This document shows, piece by piece, positions 24,565-32,312 of a stretch of DNA of 64,000 bases. The number at the start of each line of letters is the position of its first letter. Position 1 is the stretch's first letter. Source of the stretch: JAFGHJ01 sp964418485 (GTDB lineage: Bacteria > Hydrothermota > UBA3072); NCBI GenBank assembly GCA_964418485.1, contig CAYQMH010000001.1:43676-107675 (forward strand), in the 5' to 3' direction. The translations under genes and the position numbers were made by a program. The notes under the pieces are model-generated. The model did no database searches. It was not told where the DNA came from and was given only the letters and a program-made list of their open reading frames with translations.

Positions 24565-24624
24565 TTAGCAGTACCCTCTGATTCTTACCGACGAAATTAA
24601 TAAAAAAGATGATGGGGTAGGCAG
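24565..24624. repeat. Remnant of the multi-hairpin element and its flank
   Basis: Matches the right end of copy A and its downstream flank (4000-4057): both read ...CCCTCTGATTCT, then CCGAC, AATTAATAAAAAA and a G-rich GGGG...GGCAG. The left part of the element is missing here. Confidence 0.6.
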
Positions 24625-24649
24625 TGTTTTGTGGATTTAGTAGTTTAAT

Positions 24650-24800
24650 ATATTTTTCTCTGTGTCTTAGTGATCTTTGTGTGAAAATAATTTGGTGGGG
24701 TGGGTTGGGTTTTAAACTTCGTATAAAAATCCTTTTTAATCTGTGTTTATCTGCGTCCTATTCTTTCCGTGTCTTAGTGCCTTTGTGGCTGACAATACTA
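24650..24800. repeat. Intergenic word-repeat array
   Basis: Right-half words CTCTGTGTCTTAGTGATC, GGTGGGGTGGGTTGGG and CGTGTCTTAGTGCCTTTGTG, ending 10 bp before the asnS promoter. No gene is seen between 24498 and 24938. Confidence 0.65.
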
Positions 24801-24810
24801 GAAAAAGGTG

Positions 24811-24838
24811 TTGACTTTTTTTAATTGTAATGTATTAT
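24811..24838 (+). promoter_or_regulatory. asnS promoter
   Basis: TTGACT (24811-24816), 16-nt spacer, TATTAT (24833-24838). The ~120-nt leader contains an imperfect CCACT/AGTGG stem near 24898-24925. Confidence 0.55.
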
Positions 24839-24938
24839 AATTGTTAAATTATAAGCTAAAGTTTAAATAAAATAAGAAAATTAACAATCTTGAGAACCAC
24901 TGAAAGTTAAAATTCGGAAAGTGGAGTAAAAGGAGATT

Positions 24939-24959
24939 ATGCTTTTTAAGAAGCAGTAA
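24939..24959 (+). CDS. Possible 6-residue leader peptide before asnS
   Basis: Minigene ATG CTT TTT AAG AAG CAG TAA preceded by AAAGGAG. Its stop lies 7 nt before the asnS ATG, which has no good ribosome-binding site of its own, so the minigene could deliver ribosomes to asnS by coupling. Encoded peptide MLFKKQ has no Asn codon, so it is not a classical attenuator. Tentative. Confidence 0.35.
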   Translation: MLFKKQ

Positions 24960-24966
24960 TTAAAGT

Positions 24967-26259
24967 ATGGAATATACGTGTATTGAAAAAATAGCGGATT
25001 TTGTTGATAAGCAGGTAGAAATTCGTGGATGGGTCTATAACAAGAGGTCCAGCGGAAAAATACAATTCCTGATGGTAAGAGACGGTACGGGAGTAATTCA
25101 AGGTGTTGCAACAGAAGAGGATACTGACCCTAAGAGTTTTTCTCTTATGGGTGATTTAGATCAGGAAAGTTCAGTGATTGTCAGAGGCAAAGTCAGGGAA
25201 GATAAAAGAGCTCCGATTGGTTATGAGCTTTCGATAAGTTCGCTCCAAGTTGTTAGCGGAAGTAAAGATTATCCTATTACTCCTAAATCTCATGGTACCG
25301 ATTTCTTACTTGGTAACAGACATATATGGATCCGTTCGAGTAAGCAGTGGGCTATTTTGCGTATACGGGCAGAAGTGGTAAAGGCTGTCGAAGATTATTT
25401 GTGGGAAAAGGGATTTTTGCGATTCGATGCTCCTATTTTTACGCCTTCTGCTTGTGAAGGAACTACCACTCTTTTCGAAGTTGATTATTTTGGTGAGCCG
25501 GCTTATCTTTCCCAGAGCGGTCAGCTCTATTGCGAAGCAACTGCTGCTGCCTTTGGAAAAGTTTACTGTTTCGGTCCCGCTTTCAGGGCCGAAAAATCAA
25601 AAACCCGTCGGCATTTGACAGAGTTCTGGCAGGTGGAACCGGAAATAGCCTATGCTCATCTCGATGATTCTATTGAGCTTGCCAGCGGAATGATCGAATA
25701 TTTGATAAAAAGAGTTTTAACTAATAGAAAAAGGGAATTGGAAGTTCTGGAGAGGGATATTTCTCTTCTGGAGCAGGTTAAAACACCTTTCCCTAGAATC
25801 AGGTATGAAGAAGCAGTAAAGAAAGTTAACGAGTTAGGCGAGTCAATGGAACTTGGTGAGGATTTTGGAGCCCCCCAGGAAACTGTTCTTGGGAAAAGTT
25901 TCGGTTCTCCAGTTGTAGTAACTCATTTTCCCAGAGAAATCAAAGCTTTCTATATGAGGAAAGAGTCCGGAAACGAGAAGGTAACTCTTTCTTTCGATAT
26001 ACTCGCACCCGAAGGGTACGGGGAAATCGTGGGAGGCGGAGAGAGAGAATTCGAAGAAGACAAGTTGAAGAAGGAGATAAAGGAAAGAAAACTCCCAGAA
26101 GATGCTTTTAAGTGGTATATTGATTTAAGGAAGTATGGTTCAGTTCCGCATGCGGGTTTTGGTCTTGGAATTGAGAGGACTGTTGCCTGGCTTTGTGGAA
26201 TCGAGCATATCCGTCAAACTATACCTTTTCCCAGAACTCTGGGAAGAGCGTATCCTTAG
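24967..26259 (+). CDS. asnS: Asparaginyl-tRNA synthetase
   Basis: Class II aminoacyl-tRNA synthetase, 430 residues. The OB-fold anticodon-binding domain (EIRGWVYNKRSSGKIQFLMV) is followed by the catalytic core: motif 2 region GPAFRAEKSKTRRHLTEFWQ with EPEIA, and motif 3 GFGLGIERTVAWLCGI. The phrase FTPSACEGTTTLFEVDYF separates AsnRS from AspRS. Start at ATG 24967 matches the family N terminus, and a stop codon lies immediately upstream in frame. It probably heads the operon that continues to the glycolytic genes. Confidence 0.95.
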   Translation: MEYTCIEKIADFVDKQVEIRGWVYNKRSSGKIQFLMVRDGTGVIQGVATEEDTDPKSFSLMGDLDQESSVIVRGKVREDKRAPIGYELSISSLQVVSGSKDYPITPKSHGTDFLLGNRHIWIRSSKQWAILRIRAEVVKAVEDYLWEKGFLRFDAPIFTPSACEGTTTLFEVDYFGEPAYLSQSGQLYCEATAAAFGKVYCFGPAFRAEKSKTRRHLTEFWQVEPEIAYAHLDDSIELASGMIEYLIKRVLTNRKRELEVLERDISLLEQVKTPFPRIRYEEAVKKVNELGESMELGEDFGAPQETVLGKSFGSPVVVTHFPREIKAFYMRKESGNEKVTLSFDILAPEGYGEIVGGGEREFEEDKLKKEIKERKLPEDAFKWYIDLRKYGSVPHAGFGLGIERTVAWLCGIEHIRQTIPFPRTLGRAYP

Positions 26260-26276
26260 TATATTAAGGAGGGTTT

Positions 26277-27827
26277 ATGTTTTTTTTATCCTTTTTACTT
26301 GTTTCGGCTCTATACATCGATGGGGAAAATTATGTTAAGATATATAGAAGTTCCAATGAAATAGATCTTTTCTTTGTTGAGCAGGGTTTTTTTAATCCTG
26401 CGCTCGGGTTTGGCATTGTAGGTGCCGATTTAAACCCTGCAGTTCTCGGTAAAACCGATGACGTTGAATTTTTTACCGCTTTTTCTCTTCCGGGAGTAAG
26501 CTCGAACGATGTTAATTCCTTTACTTTTGAAGTTGAGGGAGACAATAGAGATATTACGAATGATGTTTTTGTTAGAGATGATAGTCGATTGTACGGGCAA
26601 TACAGTTCTTTAGGAGGTATAAATTTTATTGGTTTTTCGAAAAGATTTGGTATGTTCGGTGTAGGTATTTCTTACGGAAGTGGTTATAGATTGGGTGTTG
26701 AGGCTAGTTTGAGTGGTAGTGTTTACGGCAGCTTCAAGTCGGATGAGTCTTTTGATTTCACTCACGATGATTTTTCTGAAATTCCTGTTGGCGATGTGGT
26801 AAGCGTAAGTCCGATAATTTCGGGTGGGATATCTTTTGATAATCCTTTACCTTTGAAGGTCGAATATACCGATTTTCCGATTTTTCTCGGAGGAGGTTTA
26901 AATTATGGGCCTCTGTCAGTTGGCGCGGGTCTTAAGTTCCAGAAATGCGGAATTATGGGAGAAGGAAGTTTTTCTGCTCGGATAGATAGTTTTATTCTTA
27001 GAGTGGAGGATACTATTGTTGTTGATGATAACGGTGATGATTGGATAATTCGAGACTTTTCGGCCGAGTTAGACCTGGATGAGGATCTTTTTAACGGTAC
27101 AATCCAATCTACGGGTCTTTCGACTACGCATTCTGTCTTTACCTTTGGAACACTTTTTGATTTTGCTGGCATGAAACTTTCCATGGGGTTTGACTTTGGC
27201 GCGAGTTATGAGCTTGTAGGAGGATACCAGTGGATGTTTTCTGCGGTATCGGATTTGCCCGAGGATTTTATGAATATTGATTCAACTAATCTTACTATCA
27301 TTCAAGATTCTTTGATTACCGGTACGGCAATTATTAGAATTGATAGTATGATTCGGGATGAGGACTCGGAATATGTGGCTGACTCCACCTTTACTTTCAG
27401 CGGTTCCAGTTTCAATTTTAGTTTTTTGCTCGATTTGCCGCTAAAGATAGGCTTTAACGGACGTTTTGGTTTTCCTTCTTCCGATTATAGCTTGAATAAG
27501 TTAGGGTTGTGTCTGTATTCCCGTTTGCCTGTTCCCGGCATTGGTGTGGATTTAGGTCTTGCTATGGATTGCGTTTTTCTCGGTGGTTCGGAAGTAGATG
27601 ACTTTATATTTATTCCGTCTGCAACATTGGGTTTATCTTTTAGTTATGAAAGAGATTATCTTTGTTTTTATTTACCTGTTAAGTATGATGTTTCTCATAT
27701 AGCTTCGGCGGTTCTTGGTAGCGTTTTGGAGGATAACGAAGACGAAGATGTAACTATTGACATGCGCAGCAGCGCAGGTATATGGGATAATTTGGCTTTT
27801 GGTTTAGGATTTAGAGTTAAAATGTAG
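26277..27827 (+). CDS. Predicted outer-membrane beta-barrel protein
   Basis: Unrecognised protein, 516 residues, with an N-terminal signal peptide (MFFLSFLLVSALYI) and many alternating amphipathic strands rich in G, S, F and Y. The early phrase FFNPALGFGIVGADLNPAVLG recalls the NPA motif of barrel families such as PorV/OmpP1-like proteins, and later GINFIGFSKRFGMFGVGISY and the final LAFGLGFRVKM suit a barrel closing strand. It lies 17 bp after asnS with TAAGGAGGG before the ATG and 24 bp before gap, so it sits inside a housekeeping operon. No function is assigned. Confidence 0.6.
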   Translation: MFFLSFLLVSALYIDGENYVKIYRSSNEIDLFFVEQGFFNPALGFGIVGADLNPAVLGKTDDVEFFTAFSLPGVSSNDVNSFTFEVEGDNRDITNDVFVRDDSRLYGQYSSLGGINFIGFSKRFGMFGVGISYGSGYRLGVEASLSGSVYGSFKSDESFDFTHDDFSEIPVGDVVSVSPIISGGISFDNPLPLKVEYTDFPIFLGGGLNYGPLSVGAGLKFQKCGIMGEGSFSARIDSFILRVEDTIVVDDNGDDWIIRDFSAELDLDEDLFNGTIQSTGLSTTHSVFTFGTLFDFAGMKLSMGFDFGASYELVGGYQWMFSAVSDLPEDFMNIDSTNLTIIQDSLITGTAIIRIDSMIRDEDSEYVADSTFTFSGSSFNFSFLLDLPLKIGFNGRFGFPSSDYSLNKLGLCLYSRLPVPGIGVDLGLAMDCVFLGGSEVDDFIFIPSATLGLSFSYERDYLCFYLPVKYDVSHIASAVLGSVLEDNEDEDVTIDMRSSAGIWDNLAFGLGFRVKM

Positions 27828-27851
27828 AATGTTTAAAAGGAGGTCTTGTAA

Positions 27852-28862
27852 ATGGCAGTTCGAGTTGGTGTAAATGGTTTTGGTAGAATAGGAAGATGTA
27901 TTTTAAGAGAGGTTATAAAAAGAGACGATATAAAGATTGTTGGTATAAACGATATTGCTGATCTTAATAATCTTGCCTATCTCTTTAAGTACGATTCTGT
28001 TCACAGAAGATTTAATGGTGACGTAAAGGTCGATGGTAATTCTCTTGTTATAAATGGTACGAAAGTTCCCTTTACGCAAGAGCGAGAGCCTGAAGAGCTT
28101 CCCTGGGGGAGTCTTGGCGCAGATATTGTTTTTGAAGCTACTGGTATTTTCAGAACAAGAGATATGGCAGCTAAACACTTAAAAGCGGGAGCAAAAAAAG
28201 TTGTAGTCTCTGCGCCTTTTAAGGGAGACGATGGAGATTTTACGATTGTTTATGGGGTAAATCACGATCAGTATGATCCGGCAAAACATGATATTATTTC
28301 TAATGCCTCGTGTACAACAAATTGTTTTGCTCCTGTAGTGAAAGTTATGAATGAAATGTTTGGTATAGAGCAGGGTTTAATGACTACGGCTCATGCTTAT
28401 ACTTCTTCTCAAAAAGTACTCGATTTACCGGCGAAGGATTGGAGGAGAGGCAGAGCGGCTTCGCTTTCCATTATTCCGACAACGACCGGTGCTGCGATTG
28501 CTACTACGAAAGTTTTTCCCGAATTAAAAGGGAAATTGGATGCGATTGCTCTTCGCGCACCCGTACCCGATGGCGCTGTGGTTGATTTTGTTTGTAAGGT
28601 TAAAAAGGAAGCTTCGGTTGATTCCGTAAATGCGGCTTTTAAGAAATATGCCGATGGTGAGCTTAAGGGAGTTCTCGAGTATTCAAAGGATCCTGTTGTA
28701 TCTATGGATATTATAGGTAATCCTCATTCTTCGATTTTCGATCCTGAATTTACCAAAGTTATCGGAGGATCATTAGTTAAGGTTCTTTCCTGGTATGACA
28801 ATGAATGGGGCTTCTCTATGAGAATGATTGATGTAGCTATTATGATGGGGAAATCTCTATGA
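27852..28862 (+). CDS. gap: Glyceraldehyde-3-phosphate dehydrogenase, type I
   Basis: Glycolytic oxidation and phosphorylation of glyceraldehyde 3-phosphate to 1,3-bisphosphoglycerate; cytoplasmic, 336 residues. Rossmann motif VNGFGRIGRCILRE at the N terminus, Asp34 in GINDIADLNN suggesting NAD rather than NADP, catalytic Cys154 in SNASCTTNC, catalytic His in TTAHAYTSSQ, and the C-terminal SWYDNEWGFSMRM. It starts at the ATG after AAAAGGAGG. Its stop overlaps the pgk start (ATGA), so gap, pgk and tpiA are translated together. Confidence 0.97.
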   Translation: MAVRVGVNGFGRIGRCILREVIKRDDIKIVGINDIADLNNLAYLFKYDSVHRRFNGDVKVDGNSLVINGTKVPFTQEREPEELPWGSLGADIVFEATGIFRTRDMAAKHLKAGAKKVVVSAPFKGDDGDFTIVYGVNHDQYDPAKHDIISNASCTTNCFAPVVKVMNEMFGIEQGLMTTAHAYTSSQKVLDLPAKDWRRGRAASLSIIPTTTGAAIATTKVFPELKGKLDAIALRAPVPDGAVVDFVCKVKKEASVDSVNAAFKKYADGELKGVLEYSKDPVVSMDIIGNPHSSIFDPEFTKVIGGSLVKVLSWYDNEWGFSMRMIDVAIMMGKSL

Positions 28863-30049
28863 AGAAAGTTCCTTTTATCAAGGATCTTAACGTAAAAGAT
28901 AAAAAGGTTCTTTGTCGTTTTGATTTTAATGTGCCTATTTCGAATGGAAAGATAGAGGATGATAATAGGCTAAAGGCGAGTTTGCCTACCATTCGCTATT
29001 TGTTGGAACATGGTGCGACTGTGATTATGATGTCGCATCTGGGTAGGCCCGGTGGAGCGCCTGTTGAAAAATTCTCGCTTCGACCAGTAGCAGAGAGGCT
29101 TTCTGCTTTATTAGGTAAGGAAGTCCAGTTTATAGATAAGACTGTAGGAAGCAAAGTTGAGGAGAAGGTCAAATCTCTCGAGCGTGGAGATTTGTTGCTT
29201 TTGGAGAATACCAGATTTCATTCGGAAGAAGAGAATAACGATAAGGAGTTTTCCAGACTTCTTTCGAATCTTGGTGATGTTTACATAAATGATGCTTTTG
29301 CTACTGCTCATAGGGCTCATGCCTCTACTTATGGTGTCGCAGAGTTCATTCAAGATAAAGCTGTGGGCTTTTTGATGATGAAGGAAATAGAGCAGCTTTC
29401 AAAGCTTATAGAAAAGCCGGAATCACCATTTACCGTTGTTCTTGGCGGTTTAAAACTTAAGACAAAGATACCTGTAATTAAGGGTCTTGCTCCTATTGCG
29501 GATGATATTTTGATTGGCGGAGCGATGTCTTTTAGCTTTATTCATGTAAAGGGTGGAAATGTAGGTGATTCTGTTCTTGAAGAAAGTATGTTTGATAAAG
29601 TCGAAGAGGCAATTTCGGAGCTTGAGCGACAGGGTAAGCATCTTCACTTACCGGATGATATGGTGGTTATAGATCATATGGAAAAAATTGACGGTTCTGC
29701 CGAGTGGGAAGTTGTACCTGCTTTCGAGATTCCGAAAGGTAAAATGGGCGTTGATATTGGTCCTCGGACTATTGTTAAGTATAAAGAGATAATATCAAAA
29801 TCGAAGACTCTATTTTGGAATGGTCCTGTAGGCGTTTTTGAGATACCTCCATTTGATAAAGGTACATGGGAAATCGCGAGAGAGATTGGCGCCTTAACGA
29901 AAAAAGGAGGCTTTACTGTTGTGGGTGGAGGAGATACGGATAAAGTTTTTGAAGATTCTGATATTTCCGTGAACCATATCTCGACCGGGGGTGGTGCTTC
30001 TCTTGAGTTTGTTTCTGGTAAAGAATTAGCGGCTTTCAAGGTAATGTAA
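28859..30049 (+). CDS. pgk: Phosphoglycerate kinase
   Basis: Makes ATP from 1,3-bisphosphoglycerate; 396 residues, two-domain kinase of normal length. Motifs: N-terminal LCRFDFNVPISNGKIEDDNR, MMSHLGRPGG, the hinge region with ALL.GKEVQFIDKTVG, VLGGLKLKTKIPVIKGL, FWNGPVGVFE, and the nucleotide loop VVGGGDTDKVFED with STGGGASLEFVSGKELAA at the C terminus. It overlaps gap by 4 bp and precedes tpiA by 13 bp. Confidence 0.97.
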   Translation: MKKVPFIKDLNVKDKKVLCRFDFNVPISNGKIEDDNRLKASLPTIRYLLEHGATVIMMSHLGRPGGAPVEKFSLRPVAERLSALLGKEVQFIDKTVGSKVEEKVKSLERGDLLLLENTRFHSEEENNDKEFSRLLSNLGDVYINDAFATAHRAHASTYGVAEFIQDKAVGFLMMKEIEQLSKLIEKPESPFTVVLGGLKLKTKIPVIKGLAPIADDILIGGAMSFSFIHVKGGNVGDSVLEESMFDKVEEAISELERQGKHLHLPDDMVVIDHMEKIDGSAEWEVVPAFEIPKGKMGVDIGPRTIVKYKEIISKSKTLFWNGPVGVFEIPPFDKGTWEIAREIGALTKKGGFTVVGGGDTDKVFEDSDISVNHISTGGGASLEFVSGKELAAFKVM

Positions 30050-30062
30050 GGGAGGTTTTTTG

Positions 30063-30812
30063 ATGAGGAAGTTACTAATTGGCGGTAACTGGAAAATGAA
30101 TAAGGGTATCGCGGATACGATTAAATTCGCAGAGCTTATTAAAGAGAAAAAAGTGTCTACGGAGGATGTTGATGTATTCGTTGCACCTCCTTTTACTTCT
30201 CTTGTTGATGCCGTAAGGGGCTTTAAAGGAAGCGGAATTCGGGTTGGGGCTCAAAATCTTTTTTGGGAAGAACAAGGCGCATATACAGGTGAGATTTCTT
30301 CGGTTTTTCTTAAAGAAATCGGCGTAGAGTGGGTTATAATAGGTCATTCCGAGAGGAGAACTTATTTTGGGGAAACTAATGCCGGAGTCAAAAAGAAAGT
30401 AGAAAAAGCCTTGCAAAAACAACTAAAAGTTGTTATATGTGTTGGTGAAACTGAAGAAGAGAGAGAAGAAGGCAAGGCAAAGGAAGTAGTGGATAAGCAA
30501 ATAGAAGAGGGGCTCTTAGGTGTTGAATATGGACCTGACAATCTTGCCGTGGCCTACGAGCCGGTATGGGCAATCGGGACAGGTAAGACGCCTCATCCGG
30601 AAGATGCCGAGGAGATGCATTCTATAATTAGAGAAAAATTAGGTGATAAAGGTGAAGAAATAAGAATAATGTATGGCGGATCTGTTAAAACACATAACAT
30701 TAAGGATTTTATTTGCCAGGAAGACATAGACGGTGCTTTGATTGGAGGAGCATCTCTTGATGTTGATGGTTTTGCAGATATGATAAACATAGCAAAGGAG
30801 ATCAAATGTTAG
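30063..30812 (+). CDS. tpiA: Triosephosphate isomerase
   Basis: Interconverts dihydroxyacetone phosphate and glyceraldehyde 3-phosphate; about 249 residues, (beta/alpha)8 barrel. Catalytic Lys in IGGNWKMNKG, His in VIIGHSERR, Glu in AVAYEPVWAIGTGKTP, and phosphate loop MYGGSVK with DGALIGGASL. The ATG at 30063 is chosen over the in-frame TTG at 30060, since GGAGG then sits 7 nt upstream. The last codons overlap the secG start by 7 bp. Confidence 0.97.
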   Translation: MRKLLIGGNWKMNKGIADTIKFAELIKEKKVSTEDVDVFVAPPFTSLVDAVRGFKGSGIRVGAQNLFWEEQGAYTGEISSVFLKEIGVEWVIIGHSERRTYFGETNAGVKKKVEKALQKQLKVVICVGETEEEREEGKAKEVVDKQIEEGLLGVEYGPDNLAVAYEPVWAIGTGKTPHPEDAEEMHSIIREKLGDKGEEIRIMYGGSVKTHNIKDFICQEDIDGALIGGASLDVDGFADMINIAKEIKC

Positions 30813-31225
30813 GATTTTTGGTTGCACTACATGTATTTTTTGCAGTTCTTTTAATTCTTGTCATTCTTATGCAGCAATCTCAGGGTGCGGGTATGAGTTC
30901 TGTTTTTGGAGGAACTGGCGGCGGATCTTTCTTTGGAGGAAGGGGCGCTTCGGTGCTTTTGCGGAAGGTGACCGTAGTACTTGCCGTTCTCTTTTTTCTT
31001 ACCTCGACGACTATAGCGATTAGAATACCTCATTCGGTTGCCGGTGGGAAAGCAAGTATAGAGGATAGACTAAGAGAAAACTTGCCTGAGAGAGTTGGGG
31101 TACCTTTTGAGAAAGGCGGTTCAGAGGAGAATGTTCCAGAGGGTTTAATTCCAGAAGAGGGTAGTATGGTTCCGGAGGAAGGCGCAATTCCGGAGGGAAG
31201 CGCAGTTCCGAAGGGAAGCAACTGA
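30806..31225 (+). CDS. secG: Preprotein translocase subunit SecG with extended C-terminal tail
   Basis: Inner-membrane subunit assisting SecYEG protein export. The conserved part is the first ~75 residues: two membrane helices (LVALHVFFAVLLILVILMQQ and VTVVLAVLFFLTSTTIA) joined by the loop GAGMSSVFGGTGGGSFFG, which is the family hallmark. After this comes a ~65-residue acidic, Pro/Glu/Gly-rich tail with imperfect short repeats (VPEEGAIPEGSAVPKGSN), longer than in most SecG. It overlaps tpiA by 7 bp; the tpiA-secG link is common in bacteria. Confidence 0.92.
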   Translation: MLGFLVALHVFFAVLLILVILMQQSQGAGMSSVFGGTGGGSFFGGRGASVLLRKVTVVLAVLFFLTSTTIAIRIPHSVAGGKASIEDRLRENLPERVGVPFEKGGSEENVPEGLIPEEGSMVPEEGAIPEGSAVPKGSN

Positions 31226-31247
31226 TACAACTTGAAGGAGGATTGTA

Positions 31248-31904
31248 ATGTTTGCAGTTTTTGAGGCTAAAGGATTCCAGTATCTTGGAAGTCCAGGAGA
31301 AAAGTTGAAAATACCAAGGTTGGATCGTGAGATTGGGCAGAAAGTTACTTTTGACAAAGTTTTACTTGTTAAGAATGGAGATACCAAAATAGGCCGACCT
31401 TATATTGAAGGGGCTTCTATTACGGCGAAAATTATCGACCACGGACGATATAAGAAAATAATTGTTTTTAAGTTCAAAAAAAGAAACCGATATAAAAGAA
31501 CGAGAGGACATCGCCAGGCCTATACCGAGATAGAAATTAAAGATATTATACTCGGTAGTAAGACAACTACTACAAAGAAGACTCAAGAAGAAACAGAAAA
31601 AGTTGAGAAAGATATGATAACTAAGGAAGAAACCAGGAAAATTAAAGCGGAAGCAAAGAAAAAGACAGCAACCAGGGAAGCTAAAAAGGCTAAGAAACCC
31701 ACAGCTAAAAAGAAGAAATCTAGTGAAACCACAACTAAGGCAAGGAAAAAGGCTGACGAACCTAAGAAAAAAACAAAAAAGACCGTAAAGAAGAAAGAGG
31801 CAACTGCTAAGAAAAAGAAATCCACTGCGAAATCGAAGAAAGCTTCCGATAAATCAAAGAAGACAGAGAAATCGACAGATAAACTTAAGAAAAAGAAGAA
31901 ATAA
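31248..31904 (+). CDS. rplU: 50S ribosomal protein L21 with long lysine-rich C-terminal extension
   Basis: Ribosomal large-subunit protein. Residues 1 to about 103 are a normal bL21: MFAVFEAKGFQYLGSPGEKL, IGRPYIEGASITAKIIDHGR, KFKKRNRYKRTRGHRQAYTE. The remaining ~115 residues, about half the protein, form a low-complexity Lys/Ala/Thr/Ser/Glu tail resembling histone H1-type or other nucleic-acid-binding extensions (KKATREAKKAKK-like pattern, ending LKKKKK). The standard rplU-rpmA order follows. The tail is in frame with no stop, and codon use stays like the neighbours, so it is likely translated. Confidence 0.95.
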   Translation: MFAVFEAKGFQYLGSPGEKLKIPRLDREIGQKVTFDKVLLVKNGDTKIGRPYIEGASITAKIIDHGRYKKIIVFKFKKRNRYKRTRGHRQAYTEIEIKDIILGSKTTTTKKTQEETEKVEKDMITKEETRKIKAEAKKKTATREAKKAKKPTAKKKKSSETTTKARKKADEPKKKTKKTVKKKEATAKKKKSTAKSKKASDKSKKTEKSTDKLKKKKK

Positions 31905-31931
31905 AACTAATAATTTAAAGGAGGATTAGAG

Positions 31932-32183
31932 ATGGCACATAAAAAAGGTGTTGGTTCTTCACGGAATGGCCGGGATTCGAATCCCAAATATCTTGGAGTT
32001 AAAAGGTTTGGGGGAGAAGAAGTTCAGGCGGGAACTATACTGATACGTCAGAGAGGTACCAAGTATTACCCCGGTTGGAATGTTGGTAGGGGCGGAGATG
32101 ATACGCTTTTCGCTTTAAAATCCGGCAAGGTGGAGTTTGGTAGTAGGCACGGTAAAAAAGTTATAAACGTAATCTCCGGATGA
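31932..32183 (+). CDS. rpmA: 50S ribosomal protein L27
   Basis: Large-subunit protein reaching the peptidyl-transferase centre, 83 residues. It starts MAHKKGVGSSRNGRDSNPKY, so the N-terminal tail is the short form without a Firmicutes-type cleaved extension. The core includes GVKRFGGEEVQAGTILIRQR and GRGGDDTLFAL. It has AAAGGAGG before the ATG and lies 27 bp after rplU. It is the last gene of the long glycolysis-translation operon; a hairpin-plus-T-tract follows. Confidence 0.97.
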   Translation: MAHKKGVGSSRNGRDSNPKYLGVKRFGGEEVQAGTILIRQRGTKYYPGWNVGRGGDDTLFALKSGKVEFGSRHGKKVINVISG

Positions 32184-32202
32184 TCAGGGTAAATATTACC
32201 AC

Positions 32203-32268
32203 AAAGATCACAAAGGACACAAAGAAATAAAATGAGATGTTGTGTTTTCTGTGATCTTTATTTTTTTA
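32203..32268 (+). terminator. Terminator built from CACAAAG/CTTTGTG-type repeats
   Basis: AAAGATCACA (32203-32212) pairs with TGTGATCTTT (32250-32259), with ACACAA/TTGTGT in the inner stem, followed by a run of seven T. The stem is made of the same words as the intergenic arrays. Confidence 0.65.
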
Positions 32269-32312
32269 AGAGTATTACATATAATTGTATTTTACTCTTT
32301 TAGAGGTTTGAT

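Noticed and set aside
24842..24966. T-box or other riboswitch before asnS
   Set aside because: No T-box consensus, specifier loop or terminator/antiterminator pair is visible; only a weak CCACT/AGTGG stem.
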